DNA of 27,852 nt. It comes from a bacterium. GTDB lineage: Bacteria > Planctomycetota > UBA11346. Made by a program: the position numbers and the translations under genes. The DNA lies in NCBI GenBank assembly GCA_020049615.1, contig JAIFKN010000239.1, forward strand, positions 1,254-29,105, in the 5' to 3' direction. Position 1 is the stretch's first letter. Each line of letters starts with the position of its first letter. Below, piece after piece: positions 17,815 through 25,421 of this stretch. The notes beneath the pieces were generated by a model. It ran no database searches and was not told where the DNA came from. It saw only the letters and a list, made by a program, of their open reading frames with translations.

Positions 17815-17922
17815 ACGGGGACCTTCGGGCTGGGATACCTGCCTGACAAGGCCCGGCCCAACGCTTTGTGACAGCTCTGGCGCGTCCGTAGCCCGCCGTA
17901 TCCTGCGCAGCCGGACAAAACC

Positions 17923-19233
17923 ATGCCTATCCTCCGCCTCCCCGCCGCCCTCCTCGCCCTCGCCCTCGCCCTGCCGCTGGCCGCCGCCGAGACCGACGTC
18001 GCGCCGGCGCCGGCCGACATGGCCGCCGCCCAGGCCCAGCAGCCGGGCCGGTATGTCGGACGCATCCTCATGCGTTCGAAGAAGGCCAAGACCATCTCCA
18101 TCGAGGTGGGCAAGGGCGCCAAGGCCGAGACCTTCACCTTCCCGCATATCGACCCCCTGCCCGGCCTCGAGCACGCCACCGCCGAGCTGTACGCCATCCT
18201 CACCACCGGGCTGCGCAACGGCGAGCAGGTCGTGGTCGAGGCCAAGCCCAAGCTCGCCGCCATCCCCGAGGGCGTGCGCGACCTCGACACGGCGGCGATG
18301 GCCGAACTGCTCGGCAGCGGCAAGCCGCGCCTGCTGATCGATTCACGGCCGCGCAGCCGCTGGCTGCAGTCCCGCCTGCCCGGCTCCACCTCCCTGCCCG
18401 AGGACGAGCTGCGCGAGAAGGGCGCCGCCAAAGCCCTGCCCGCCGACAAGGCGACCCCGCTGGTCTTCTACTGCGGCGGCTACACCTGCGGGCTCAGCAC
18501 CAACTCGGCCAAGCTGGCCAAGGAGGCCGGCTACACCAACGTCTCGGTGTACCAGGCCGGTGAACCCGCCTGGATCAAGGCCGGCCGCGCGACCTACGCC
18601 GACAACGGCTTCATCATCACGGGCAACGTCATCCTCATCGACCTGCGCGATCCCGCCGTGGCGGCCAAGGAGGCGATCGCCAACGCCGTATCGATCCCGT
18701 TGGCCGGGCTCAAGGAGGCCTCCGAGGAGCTGCCCCTGCGCGCCCCGCTGGTGCTGTACGGCGACGACGAGGCGCAGGCCATCGCCGCCCGGACGGTGCT
18801 GCTCGAGGAGGAGTTCAAGCGCGTGTCGCTGGTCGAAGGCGGCCTGCCGCAGTGGAAGGCTGGCGGCGGCAAGACCGCCACCGGCCCCCTGCCGACGACG
18901 GTGGCCTGGAAGCGCATCCCGGTCCCCGGCGAAGTCTCCTTCGCCGACTTCCAATCGGCGCTGGGCGGCAAGCGCGACGGACTCGTCCTGCTCGATGTGC
19001 GGGGACCGGCCGAGACCGCCGAAGGCCTGGTGCCCGGAGCGGTGAACATCCCCCTCGACCAGCTCGGGCGACGCATGGCCGAGGTGCCGGCGGGGAAGAA
19101 GCTCTACGTCTTCTGCAACTCCGGAGCCCGGGCCGAGATGGCGGTGAAGGCGCTGAAGAAGGCGGGCCATGACGCCTGGTTCCTGGTCGCCGACATCGAT
19201 TGCGAAGGCGGCAAGTGCGAGTTCAGCGAGTAG
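17923..19233 (+). CDS. Secreted protein with three rhodanese-like domains
   Basis: The 436-aa protein has a signal peptide (about 1-22, ending LPLAAAE) and a short domain at ~40-110, followed by three rhodanese-like repeats. The first (about 118-228) has the loop YCGGYTCGLS with C184. The second (about 232-318) has YGDDEAQ where the active loop should be and lacks the Cys. The third (about 335-430) has the loop FCNSGARAEM with C398. Rhodanese domains carry sulfur as a Cys persulfide. Two catalytic domains around a dead one suggest sulfur relay or a scaffold in the periplasm. Extra Cys pairs (YTC, and DCEGGKC at the C-terminus) could bind metal or form disulfides. It is followed 43 bp later by the hydrolase gene on the same strand. 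Confidence 0.88.
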   Translation: MPILRLPAALLALALALPLAAAETDVAPAPADMAAAQAQQPGRYVGRILMRSKKAKTISIEVGKGAKAETFTFPHIDPLPGLEHATAELYAILTTGLRNGEQVVVEAKPKLAAIPEGVRDLDTAAMAELLGSGKPRLLIDSRPRSRWLQSRLPGSTSLPEDELREKGAAKALPADKATPLVFYCGGYTCGLSTNSAKLAKEAGYTNVSVYQAGEPAWIKAGRATYADNGFIITGNVILIDLRDPAVAAKEAIANAVSIPLAGLKEASEELPLRAPLVLYGDDEAQAIAARTVLLEEEFKRVSLVEGGLPQWKAGGGKTATGPLPTTVAWKRIPVPGEVSFADFQSALGGKRDGLVLLDVRGPAETAEGLVPGAVNIPLDQLGRRMAEVPAGKKLYVFCNSGARAEMAVKALKKAGHDAWFLVADIDCEGGKCEFSE

Positions 19234-19276
19234 CCTCGGACCGGATAGGCTGCTAAGGAAGCGCTGGCGGACGCCA

Positions 19277-20506
19277 ATGGGCAGGATGCACCTCCTGCCC
19301 GCCTGCCTGTGCACCCTGCTCTGCGCCTCCCTCTGCACCGCCGAGCCCGCGCTCGCCCGCGATGCGCTCGGCGACGCCGTCATCTTCGCCGGCGCCTATG
19401 GCAGCGACGGCTTCCAGGTCCATGTGCCGCCATCCTACCGGCGCGACCGGCCGGCCGGGCTGCTGCTGAGCCTGCATGGCAAGGGCGGGGCCGACGCGAT
19501 GCGCAAGGTACCGGCGCGCAAGCGCTGCGCCGAGCAGAACCTGATCTTCCTCGCCCCGTTGATGACGGCCAAGGATGCGCAGGCCGATCCGCGCGTGGTC
19601 GAAGGCATCCAGGCTGCGATCACGACTCTGGCGCTTAGCCATGCCCTGGCTCCGGGCCGCGGGCAGATGGTCGCGTTCTCCTATGGCGTCACCACCGCGG
19701 CGAACCTGTGGAAGGCCGTGGGCGGGCGGCGCGGGCCGACCTTCCCGTTCTGCGCCGTCCAGATCGAGAGCGGCACCTGGGCGGGCGGTGCCGCCGAAGC
19801 CGCCTCGCCGGAGATCGCCTTCGTCACGGCGGTCGGGGCGGATGAGTGGAAGGAGGGCGGACCCGGTGAACGTCGCGGCACCACCATGATGCAGGCCGTG
19901 TCCGACCGCCTCGCCCTGGCGCTGCGCGACGAGGGCAATCCCGACCAGCTCTTCCTGCTCTGCGCGGGGGAAGGGCACAAGTACCATCCGGCGGCCAAGG
20001 ATGCTGGCCTGGCGCAATTCGCACGCGCCGCGGCCTTCCTCGCCGGGGTGGCGGATCCGGCCGGGACGGCGCCGCACCTGCGGCCGGCGGTCGAGCAGGC
20101 GAACCGGCTGGAACTTGCCGCTGCCATGGCAACTGCCCGCCGGGTGGGCGGAGCCGAGGCCGAGCTCCTCGTGACGCAGGTGCAGGCGCGGGCGGCGGAG
20201 ATGCTGGCCGGCCTGCGCACGGTCGCGGCCGAGGATGCGCTGCTGGCCGCCTGGTACGGCCGCCGGGCCGCAGCCTGCCTGCGCGGCCTGCCCGAAGGCG
20301 AGGAGGCGGCGGCCCTGGCCGCGACAGCCGCGAACGCCGCTGCCGCAGCGCGGCGGGTACTGCCGGCATGGCAGCAGCAGTACACGCGCCTGGCCGTCAA
20401 AGGGGCGGCGAACGCCGCCCTGGTCCCGCAGATGGAGGCCTGGCGCGCCGCCGCCGGCGCAGGGGTGATCACGCGCACCCTGGACGCGATCCTGGCCTGC
20501 CGCTGA
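19277..20506 (+). CDS. Secreted alpha/beta-hydrolase-like protein (esterase/PHB-depolymerase type)
   Basis: The 409-aa protein has a signal peptide rich in Cys ([21 protein letters not shown]) and then an alpha/beta-hydrolase core. The oxyanion region is [14 protein letters not shown], the nucleophile elbow is AFSYG (S135, with Ala in place of the first Gly), D189 in VGADEW is the likely acid, and H234 in GEGHKYHP completes the triad. Residues ~255-409 are an Ala-rich helical tail not found in simple esterases. It may cleave polyester or acyl esters outside the cytoplasm. Two starts are possible: ATG 19277 (used) or ATG 19286, which fits the signal peptide better. The stop is one base from the stop of the convergent KfrA-like gene. 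Confidence 0.78.
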   Translation: MGRMHLLPACLCTLLCASLCTAEPALARDALGDAVIFAGAYGSDGFQVHVPPSYRRDRPAGLLLSLHGKGGADAMRKVPARKRCAEQNLIFLAPLMTAKDAQADPRVVEGIQAAITTLALSHALAPGRGQMVAFSYGVTTAANLWKAVGGRRGPTFPFCAVQIESGTWAGGAAEAASPEIAFVTAVGADEWKEGGPGERRGTTMMQAVSDRLALALRDEGNPDQLFLLCAGEGHKYHPAAKDAGLAQFARAAAFLAGVADPAGTAPHLRPAVEQANRLELAAAMATARRVGGAEAELLVTQVQARAAEMLAGLRTVAAEDALLAAWYGRRAAACLRGLPEGEEAAALAATAANAAAAARRVLPAWQQQYTRLAVKGAANAALVPQMEAWRAAAGAGVITRTLDAILACR

Positions 20507-20507
20507 T

Positions 20508-21392
20508 CTACGGCTGCGGGGCTGCGCCGGCTGCGCCCCCCTCCGCGGCGGATGGTAGCACGACAGGAACGACGGCGTCGGCTGGCCCATCGGGCACCAT
20601 GGGTGCGACCGGCGGCGTCGGCACCGGCTGCGCCGGTACGGTGGGCGCAGCCGATAGCGGAGTCGGCGTGACCGACGGCGGCGTGTCCGACCCGGCAGGC
20701 GTGCCCGACGGCGCCGGCTCGGGCGCCGAGAGCCGCCACCACAGCGCGGCGCCGCCCGCCAGTGCACCGAGCGGCAGGCCGAGGATGAAGGCCAGCGTCA
20801 CCAGCAGCCGGCGCTCGCCGCGCAGGCGCTGCGCCAACTCCTGCTGTGCGCGCTGCGCACCCTCGCGCTCCCCCTCGAGCCGTTCGCGGCGGGCGCGCTC
20901 CTCGAGCGTCCGTTCGCGCGCCTCGGCCAGGGCCTGGCCTTCGTCACGGCCGGTGACCCGGCCGGCGTTCTCCCCCTCCAGCCGAGCGACCTTGAGCCGT
21001 TCGGCGTGGGCCTGCTCGCGCTCGGCCAGCAGACGGTTCCACATCTCCTGGTGCTGGAGGAATTCGCTTCGGCTGATCACGCCGTATCGGCCCCCCTCTT
21101 CGGCCGCCGGCTCGGCAGCCGGTTCCGCTTCGGTGGTTTCCGCCTCGCGCACCCCCTCTTCGCTGGCGGCAGTGGCGAGGCCATGCTGCTGACGCCAATC
21201 CTTGAGATGCGTCACCCAGGTCTGCGGCGAACCGAAACCATACTGCTTGGCCAGACCACGACCGGTGAGTACGGCCTGATCGATGCCGGCCCGGATCTGC
21301 TCATCGATGATGGTGAACGCAATATCACGGTTGAGGCGGGCTTTGAACTCGCCAAATGGGCGGCCAGGGGACGGAGGGGGAGTCTCAGGCAT
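20508..21392 (-). CDS. KfrA-like DNA-binding protein with coiled coil, membrane span and Pro-rich tail
   Basis: In this 294-aa protein, residues ~20-70 resemble the KfrA N-terminal DNA-binding domain: the segment YGFGSPQTWVTHLKDWR fits the GxGSPxTVxxHLxxWR pattern. Residues ~105-195 are a charged, Ala/Glu/Arg-rich coiled coil (MWNRLLAEREQAHAERL onwards). A single membrane span follows at about 196-219 (LLVTLAFILGLPLGALAGG), then a 75-residue tail of Pro, Ala, Thr and Ser. KfrA is a plasmid segregation-associated protein that binds palindromes in its own promoter; no membrane anchor is known to me in the classical ones. Here the gene starts right next to an array of GTCCA palindromes, and TGGAC touches the start codon, so autoregulation is likely. 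Domain reading is good; the role in plasmid segregation or membrane tethering of DNA is inference. Confidence 0.72.
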   Translation of the reverse strand: MPETPPPSPGRPFGEFKARLNRDIAFTIIDEQIRAGIDQAVLTGRGLAKQYGFGSPQTWVTHLKDWRQQHGLATAASEEGVREAETTEAEPAAEPAAEEGGRYGVISRSEFLQHQEMWNRLLAEREQAHAERLKVARLEGENAGRVTGRDEGQALAEARERTLEERARRERLEGEREGAQRAQQELAQRLRGERRLLVTLAFILGLPLGALAGGAALWWRLSAPEPAPSGTPAGSDTPPSVTPTPLSAAPTVPAQPVPTPPVAPMVPDGPADAVVPVVLPSAAEGGAAGAAPQP

Positions 21393-21588
21393 GTCCAGAT
21401 CCGGGTGATTGGTCGGTTTTTACACTGAGGCGGCCATGTCCAAGGGGTTGGACGGGGCTCTGGTCGACCGCGCCGTCCATTCTGGTCGGCCTGGCCGTCC
21501 AAGTTACCCCAGTTGGACAGATCGTAAACTCTTGTTGTATCAAGCAAGAACTAGTTGACGAGCGAGATCCGTCCAATATGGACAGGGC
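21393..21588. promoter_or_regulatory. Divergent control region with GTCCA palindromes
   Basis: Between the two divergent starts lie three palindromes built from GTCCA: GTCCAA-N4-TTGGAC at 21438-21453, GTCCAA-N10-TTGGAC at 21497-21518, and GTCCAATATGGAC at 21571-21583. Single copies occur at 21393-21397 and 21475-21479. The first copy touches the KfrA-like start codon, and the last palindrome ends five bases before the other start codon, covering its ribosome-binding region. The changing spacers suggest a protein that binds half-sites cooperatively. A possible -35 TTGACG is at 21555-21560; I see no convincing -10. Confidence 0.75.
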
Positions 21589-22026
21589 ATGGCCACCCCA
21601 TCCGTCCGCTGGTCGCTGCGTCTGCCCTGGTCGAGCGCTCGACGGCTGCAGCAGCTGGTCCAACTGGACGCTCCTGGACGGATTGGCGATATTGTTGCGC
21701 GGGCGATTGGTCAGTTGCTGGACCAACCCGAGCCGACCATCCTGTCCATCGTCCGCCAGACGGCCTGTGGACGGGCCGACCAACCACGCGACCGCACCCA
21801 GGTGTGCTCGTGGCGCGTCGATTCCGCGGTGGTGGATCGCTGTGCCGCCTGGTGCCACGCGCATCCGGATTTCGCGTTGAGCTGGCTGGTTGATGCGGCC
21901 ATCCGCTGCCATGCAGCCGTCTGTACGCAGGGGGGCGAAACCCCGCACGGACTGGAACCGCGGCGCTACCGCCGGTTGTCGCGCGAACTGGTCGTCCTGC
22001 TGGATGATGAGGCGCATGCCGCTTAG
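21589..22026 (+). CDS. Putative DNA-binding protein with two ribbon-helix-helix-like units
   Basis: The 145-aa protein appears to be built from two repeats of a strand-helix-helix unit. The first is at about 7-44 (strand RWSLRLPW, helix SARRLQQLVQLD, helix RIGDIVARAIGQLLD). The second is at about 71-108 (strand VCSWRVDS, helix VVDRCAAWCHAHPD, helix LSWLVDAAIRCHAA). A C-terminal basic stretch follows (RRYRRLSREL). Ribbon-helix-helix proteins normally dimerise to make the DNA-contacting sheet; two units in one chain would make a built-in dimer. The TGGAC palindrome over its ribosome site, and further copies inside its own coding sequence, make autoregulation likely. The stop overlaps by two bases the stop of the convergent helix-turn-helix gene. 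The fold is inferred from pattern; no family name is claimed. Confidence 0.62.
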   Translation: MATPSVRWSLRLPWSSARRLQQLVQLDAPGRIGDIVARAIGQLLDQPEPTILSIVRQTACGRADQPRDRTQVCSWRVDSAVVDRCAAWCHAHPDFALSWLVDAAIRCHAAVCTQGGETPHGLEPRRYRRLSRELVVLLDDEAHAA

Positions 22027-22191
22027 CCGGTAAATGCCGCTCGAACGGCATCAAGATGCGAATGGATGGAATGGTCGGGTGGCAGTTGCGATTGGACGGC
22101 GTCCACTGCGTCCAACAACGCGGCAATGGACGCGTCCAAGGCATTGGCGGTGGCTGGAGCAGCAGAATGGACGGCAGGCACCTGGAGTCCA
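21658..22191. repeat. GTCCA/TGGAC repeat clusters inside coding sequence
   Basis: The same pentamer as in the divergent control region continues into the genes. There is a palindrome GTCCAACTGGAC at 21658-21669 and single copies at 21675, 21719, 21744 and 21768. After a 320-bp gap comes a dense second cluster of seven copies at 22093-22191 (starts 22093, 22101, 22110, 22127, 22134, 22168, 22187), within the 3' part of the minus-strand gene. They occur in both orientations and different reading frames, so protein constraint does not explain them. Confidence 0.7.
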
Positions 22192-22694
22192 ACCGCAGTC
22201 AATTGCTGATCCAGGGTCTTGTGCGCGAGACCCTGGTCGGGCTGCAGATCCTGCGGTTGCAGCCAGCCAGCCTCGCACAAGGCGCGAACTGCCGTCAGCA
22301 ACGTCGTGCGGGAGGGGGGGAGATGGCCTGAAAGTCCCGGCACATTCGCCGAATCCGAGCGATGCCCCGGCGGCTGTCGCATTTGCCCGGTTTGCGATGT
22401 CGCATTATCTCCGACGACGAAGCTCTTGGCTGCCTCCAGCAGCAGCGCTGCCGTCGGCGCGTCGACCGGCTGGTGCTCAGCCAGAAGGCGGCGGCGGCGC
22501 GCGAGGCGGACCAGGGCGCGTTCAATGGTACGACGATCGACCTGGAAGCAGCGCGCCGCCTCGGCGATCAGCGGACGCTCGCCGGATGCCGGCCGGCCGC
22601 GGCGGTGCACGCAGGTCTGGGCGGCGGGCGTGGCCAGCCAGCGCTCGAACTGGCCCAGGCTGAGCCGACCAGCCAATCGCCTGCGCTGCTTCAT
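22023..22694 (-). CDS. Helix-turn-helix protein in operon with second initiator-like gene
   Basis: This 223-aa basic protein has its start codon overlapping the stop of the upstream gene as ATGA, a sign of translational coupling. Residues ~10-75 hold a helix-turn-helix pattern (PLIAEAARCFQVDRRTIERAL) within a strongly Arg-rich segment (MKQRRRLAGRL at the N-terminus). A second helix-turn-helix-like stretch appears near 140-160 (SRTTLLTAVRALCEAGWL). The last third is helical (LDASIAALLDAVDAVQSQL). It is probably a DNA-binding accessory of the replication protein made just before it; I do not recognise a family. Its 3' third contains seven GTCCA repeat units. The ATG chosen is the overlap; the 38 codons upstream in frame belong to the other gene's DNA. 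Confidence 0.68.
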   Translation of the reverse strand: MKQRRRLAGRLSLGQFERWLATPAAQTCVHRRGRPASGERPLIAEAARCFQVDRRTIERALVRLARRRRLLAEHQPVDAPTAALLLEAAKSFVVGDNATSQTGQMRQPPGHRSDSANVPGLSGHLPPSRTTLLTAVRALCEAGWLQPQDLQPDQGLAHKTLDQQLTAVGLQVPAVHSAAPATANALDASIAALLDAVDAVQSQLPPDHSIHSHLDAVRAAFTG

Positions 22695-24337
22695 GGCGCG
22701 CCGGATCCGCGGCGCCGGAGGCGCTCCCACAGGCCGCCGGGGGCGGCACACCAGGCCTTCACCGTCTCGGGGGCGAAGCCGTGCTGCTGCATGCCGGCGG
22801 TCGACCACGACTCCGGCGCGTCCTGCTGCAGCCGGCTGAGGATGAAGCGGGTCGGCAGCTTGACCCGGTCAGCCGAACCCGGCAGGGGGGCGACCTCGTG
22901 ATGGTAGAGCGCGGTGGCGATCAGCGCCGCCAGCCGCGCGTCGCTCCAGCCGGCTGTCTGCAGACCGGCGATCTGCGCCGGCTTCAACGGGCAGTACTGG
23001 CGGATCAGGGTGCGCAGCAGATCGCCCAGGCGCTGCGGAGCGTCCGGCGCCGCCGCGGACGGTTCGGCGGCAGGCGGCGCCTCGGCGGCAGGCTCCGCCG
23101 GGGCAGGCAGGGCCGGAGACCCGGCGGGGGCGGAGGCGGCGGGCAGACGCTCGACCTCGACCGACGACACCGCCCCGGTCAGCTTGTCGACATGGAAGAT
23201 CTTGGCCTGGCGGGTCGAGCGCTGGGCGATGACGGGCACGGGCAGTCGCGCCGGATCCTGCCAGCGCACCTCGAGCCGATCGCCCTGGGCCTCGTAGCCG
23301 GTGATGATCTGGCACTCGCCGAGCAGATCGAGGGCGCGACGGAGGAGACCCTGCTGGTGCAGGGGGTCGAGATAGCGGAAGCGCTGCGACGTGGGGGGGT
23401 CGGGCAGGCCGGGGAAACCGCCGAGCCCCGGCTCCGACTGGGCCAGCGCACCGTTGACCAGGGCGGCGGCGGGACCGCGCACCAGGTCGGGGATCGAGAC
23501 CTTGCGGTCGCCATAGCGCTCGTGCAGCCACGGCAGCTTCACCACCGTCACGCCCTGCGGCGTGCGGAAGGCGTCGAGGAACAGCAGGATCAGCCGCGCC
23601 CCGTCCGGCAGGCCCGGGGTCCCCCGGCTGCGGGCGAGCTGGTCGGCCTCGCGGATACGACGCACCAGCGGCAGGTAGCTGCGCAGCGAGATGGTCTGGT
23701 TCTCACGGCGCAGCTCGCTCAACCAGCCATCGCCGAGATGGGCGCGCAGGCGGTTGCGCCGACCGTCCTTGTAGGAGGTCGGCTCGACCAGCAGCGGCGG
23801 CAGGATGCGCATGTCGACCGGCACTCCGGCGCGCTCCTCGAACAGGCGCAGCTGGGTGGCCTGGATCCGCGTCACCGCTGCACGCAGCTCGAAGTAGGGT
23901 GGGACTTCCAGCCGCGGATAACCGATCCACGACAGCACCGTCTCCTGATCGACGTCGATCATCGTCTCGCCGGTCTCCTGCCAATGGTAGGCGAGCGCCA
24001 GCAGGAGGTCGAGGTCGATGAAGCGGAGCAGGCCGCCGGTGGCGAGGACCTGCTTGCCGACTCCCGGCCGACCCTCGAGCGGCTCGGAGTTGAAGGTCGA
24101 GATGCCGCGGCGCACACCGTGGCCCTCGTCCCACACCCAGCCGGTGAACGCATGCTTGCCGGCGAGACGTGGATGGAACCAGATCGGCGACTGGAGCAGG
24201 ACGCGGCGGGCCACCACCACCACATCGCCCTGCGCCGCGCGCGCCTGGCGTACTGGCGTCAGTTCGGCAAGACGCTGATGCAGGACGGAAGGCAACGAGG
24301 ATGCGATAGGCTGGCCACGTTCGCCATCAGGCGCCAT
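22691..24337 (-). CDS. Second replication-initiator-like protein, 548 aa
   Basis: The order of features fits a RepA-like plasmid initiator, although no exact family is recognised. An N-terminal region has ISTFNSEPLEG and then LRFIDLDLLLALAYHWQETG. A first winged-helix-like part follows (DVDQETVLSWIGYPRLEV with helix YFELRAAVTRIQATQLRLFE). A second, near 255-385, has LLFLDAFRTPQGVTVVKLPW, HERYGDRKVSIPDLV and LRRALDLLGECQIITGY ending in LEVRW. An Ala/Pro linker (about 415-450) leads to a helical C-terminal domain. It is not an obvious homologue of the 703-aa protein. The ATG at 24337 was taken as start; a TTG at 24370 would add 11 residues. An AT-rich repeat region lies upstream, and the next gene overlaps by four bases. 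Role inferred from layout and context. Confidence 0.6.
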   Translation of the reverse strand: MAPDGERGQPIASSLPSVLHQRLAELTPVRQARAAQGDVVVVARRVLLQSPIWFHPRLAGKHAFTGWVWDEGHGVRRGISTFNSEPLEGRPGVGKQVLATGGLLRFIDLDLLLALAYHWQETGETMIDVDQETVLSWIGYPRLEVPPYFELRAAVTRIQATQLRLFEERAGVPVDMRILPPLLVEPTSYKDGRRNRLRAHLGDGWLSELRRENQTISLRSYLPLVRRIREADQLARSRGTPGLPDGARLILLFLDAFRTPQGVTVVKLPWLHERYGDRKVSIPDLVRGPAAALVNGALAQSEPGLGGFPGLPDPPTSQRFRYLDPLHQQGLLRRALDLLGECQIITGYEAQGDRLEVRWQDPARLPVPVIAQRSTRQAKIFHVDKLTGAVSSVEVERLPAASAPAGSPALPAPAEPAAEAPPAAEPSAAAPDAPQRLGDLLRTLIRQYCPLKPAQIAGLQTAGWSDARLAALIATALYHHEVAPLPGSADRVKLPTRFILSRLQQDAPESWSTAGMQQHGFAPETVKAWCAAPGGLWERLRRRGSGAP

Positions 24338-24746
24338 GGGCGAAAGGTAGTCTTCTAGGCAACAAAGCAAATAAATCCCTCGTCAGTCATCCAAATCCTA
24401 CCCTTAGCGTCTCTAAGAATCCCCTATCGTCCCTATAGATCCCAATGCGGTTGCGTCCACCACCGGCTTTCTAAATCCCATAGCATGTAGATAACTCCCC
24501 ATGCTGTGAACTTCTGGATCGATTGATGCTGCCCAATCGCGCCATGGACTGGCTGGAAATCCTTGGGTAAAATGTAACTCTCGGTTTTTAAATACGTTAG
24601 ATGTCACAATCAGAGCAACACCTAAACACAACAACACACTCCACCACACACGGGCGAGCGGTGCGGGGGGCGTGTACATACAGAGGACCATGGCCGGAAC
24701 TTGGCGGCCCAGCGTGAGGTGCGATGACACGCCACACACTGTCCCT
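24338..24746. promoter_or_regulatory. AT-rich region with roughly 20-bp-spaced repeats, candidate origin/promoter
   Basis: No gene is supported here. The stretch is much more AT-rich than its surroundings. It carries five related heptamers in one orientation: AAATCCC at 24373, AAATCCT at 24393, GAATCCC at 24417, AGATCCC at 24437 and AAATCCC at 24473, with spacings of 20, 24, 20 and 36 bp. They lie directly upstream of the second initiator-like gene, where iterons and an AT-rich unwinding region are expected. The repeats are short and imperfect, so this is weaker than the array at 13747-14269. Confidence 0.45.
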
Positions 24747-25214
24747 ATGATAACGCACATGCACATGCTGGTCTTGCTTTTGGCTCTCCTTCCCGTTCTG
24801 ACCGGTGCCGACTCGATTGCAGCGGTGACCCAGCGACGGACTTGGACATGGTTTGGTGCACCTGAGGCGGCGGCCAGCGCCAAGGCCATTTCGCTCGGTC
24901 GGACGCTTGCGGTCGTCTGGCGCGATGGATCGACCGCGGACGTACCAGGCGCTGGCGTCCAGGTCGCGATCCTCGCCGGAACCGTCATCGAGGCCCGCGA
25001 CCAGACCACCTTCGAAGGCTGCCGTGATGCGACACTGATCCCGCTGCTGGGGTTGACCGAGGCGGCCGTGGTTGCTGAGGCGCAACGCCTCCAGCGTCCG
25101 GTACGGGTGGTCTGGCGCGATGGCATGGGTTTGCCGGCGACCATGGATTACCACGAAGCGCGTCTCAACCTGCATGTCACCGACGGGATCGTCGTGGCGA
25201 TCAGCGGGGGGTGA
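24747..25214 (+). CDS. Small secreted protein with I78-like C-terminal repeat
   Basis: The 155-aa protein starts at the ATG of a signal peptide (about 1-20, MITHMHMLVLLLALLPVLTG). The C-terminal half (~98-153) resembles the peptidase-inhibitor I78 family and its relatives: GLTEAAVVAEAQRLQRPVR, then VVWRDG, then TMDYHEARLNLHV, close to the family's TMDYxxxRLNxxV signature. Residues ~35-80 are a degenerate copy of the same unit (AAASAKAISLGRTLAVVWRDG, then VQVAILAGTVIEA), so the gene arose by internal duplication. I78 proteins inhibit serine peptidases; inhibition here is not shown. The longer in-frame start at 24672 would hide the signal peptide. A single Cys follows the first repeat. Confidence 0.7.
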   Translation: MITHMHMLVLLLALLPVLTGADSIAAVTQRRTWTWFGAPEAAASAKAISLGRTLAVVWRDGSTADVPGAGVQVAILAGTVIEARDQTTFEGCRDATLIPLLGLTEAAVVAEAQRLQRPVRVVWRDGMGLPATMDYHEARLNLHVTDGIVVAISGG

Positions 25215-25421
25215 GGATTCGGAGTCGAGGGGGGCACCTTTTCGGTGGTAGAGAGTCTTGATTGCACGGTTGGTGTGCGTATTTCGTAAAAAAATCAATT
25301 ATCATAGACATTAGCGTTACTGTCAACATCACTGCACACGGGCGGGAGCGCGACCAGCGTGCGACCATGCCGAATGGCTCGGGGCATTGCCGGATGGCGC
25401 CCAGCACCGAACGTTGTCGCC

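Noticed and set aside
14602..17871. 1089-aa open frame on the plus strand
   Set aside because: It is the antisense shadow of the beta-helix/LamG gene, whose minus-strand product has a signal peptide and recognisable domains; the plus-strand translation has none.
24413..25144. 243-aa minus-strand frame over the I78-like gene
   Set aside because: No recognisable domain or ribosome site; it mostly mirrors the plus-strand gene and crosses the AT-rich control region.
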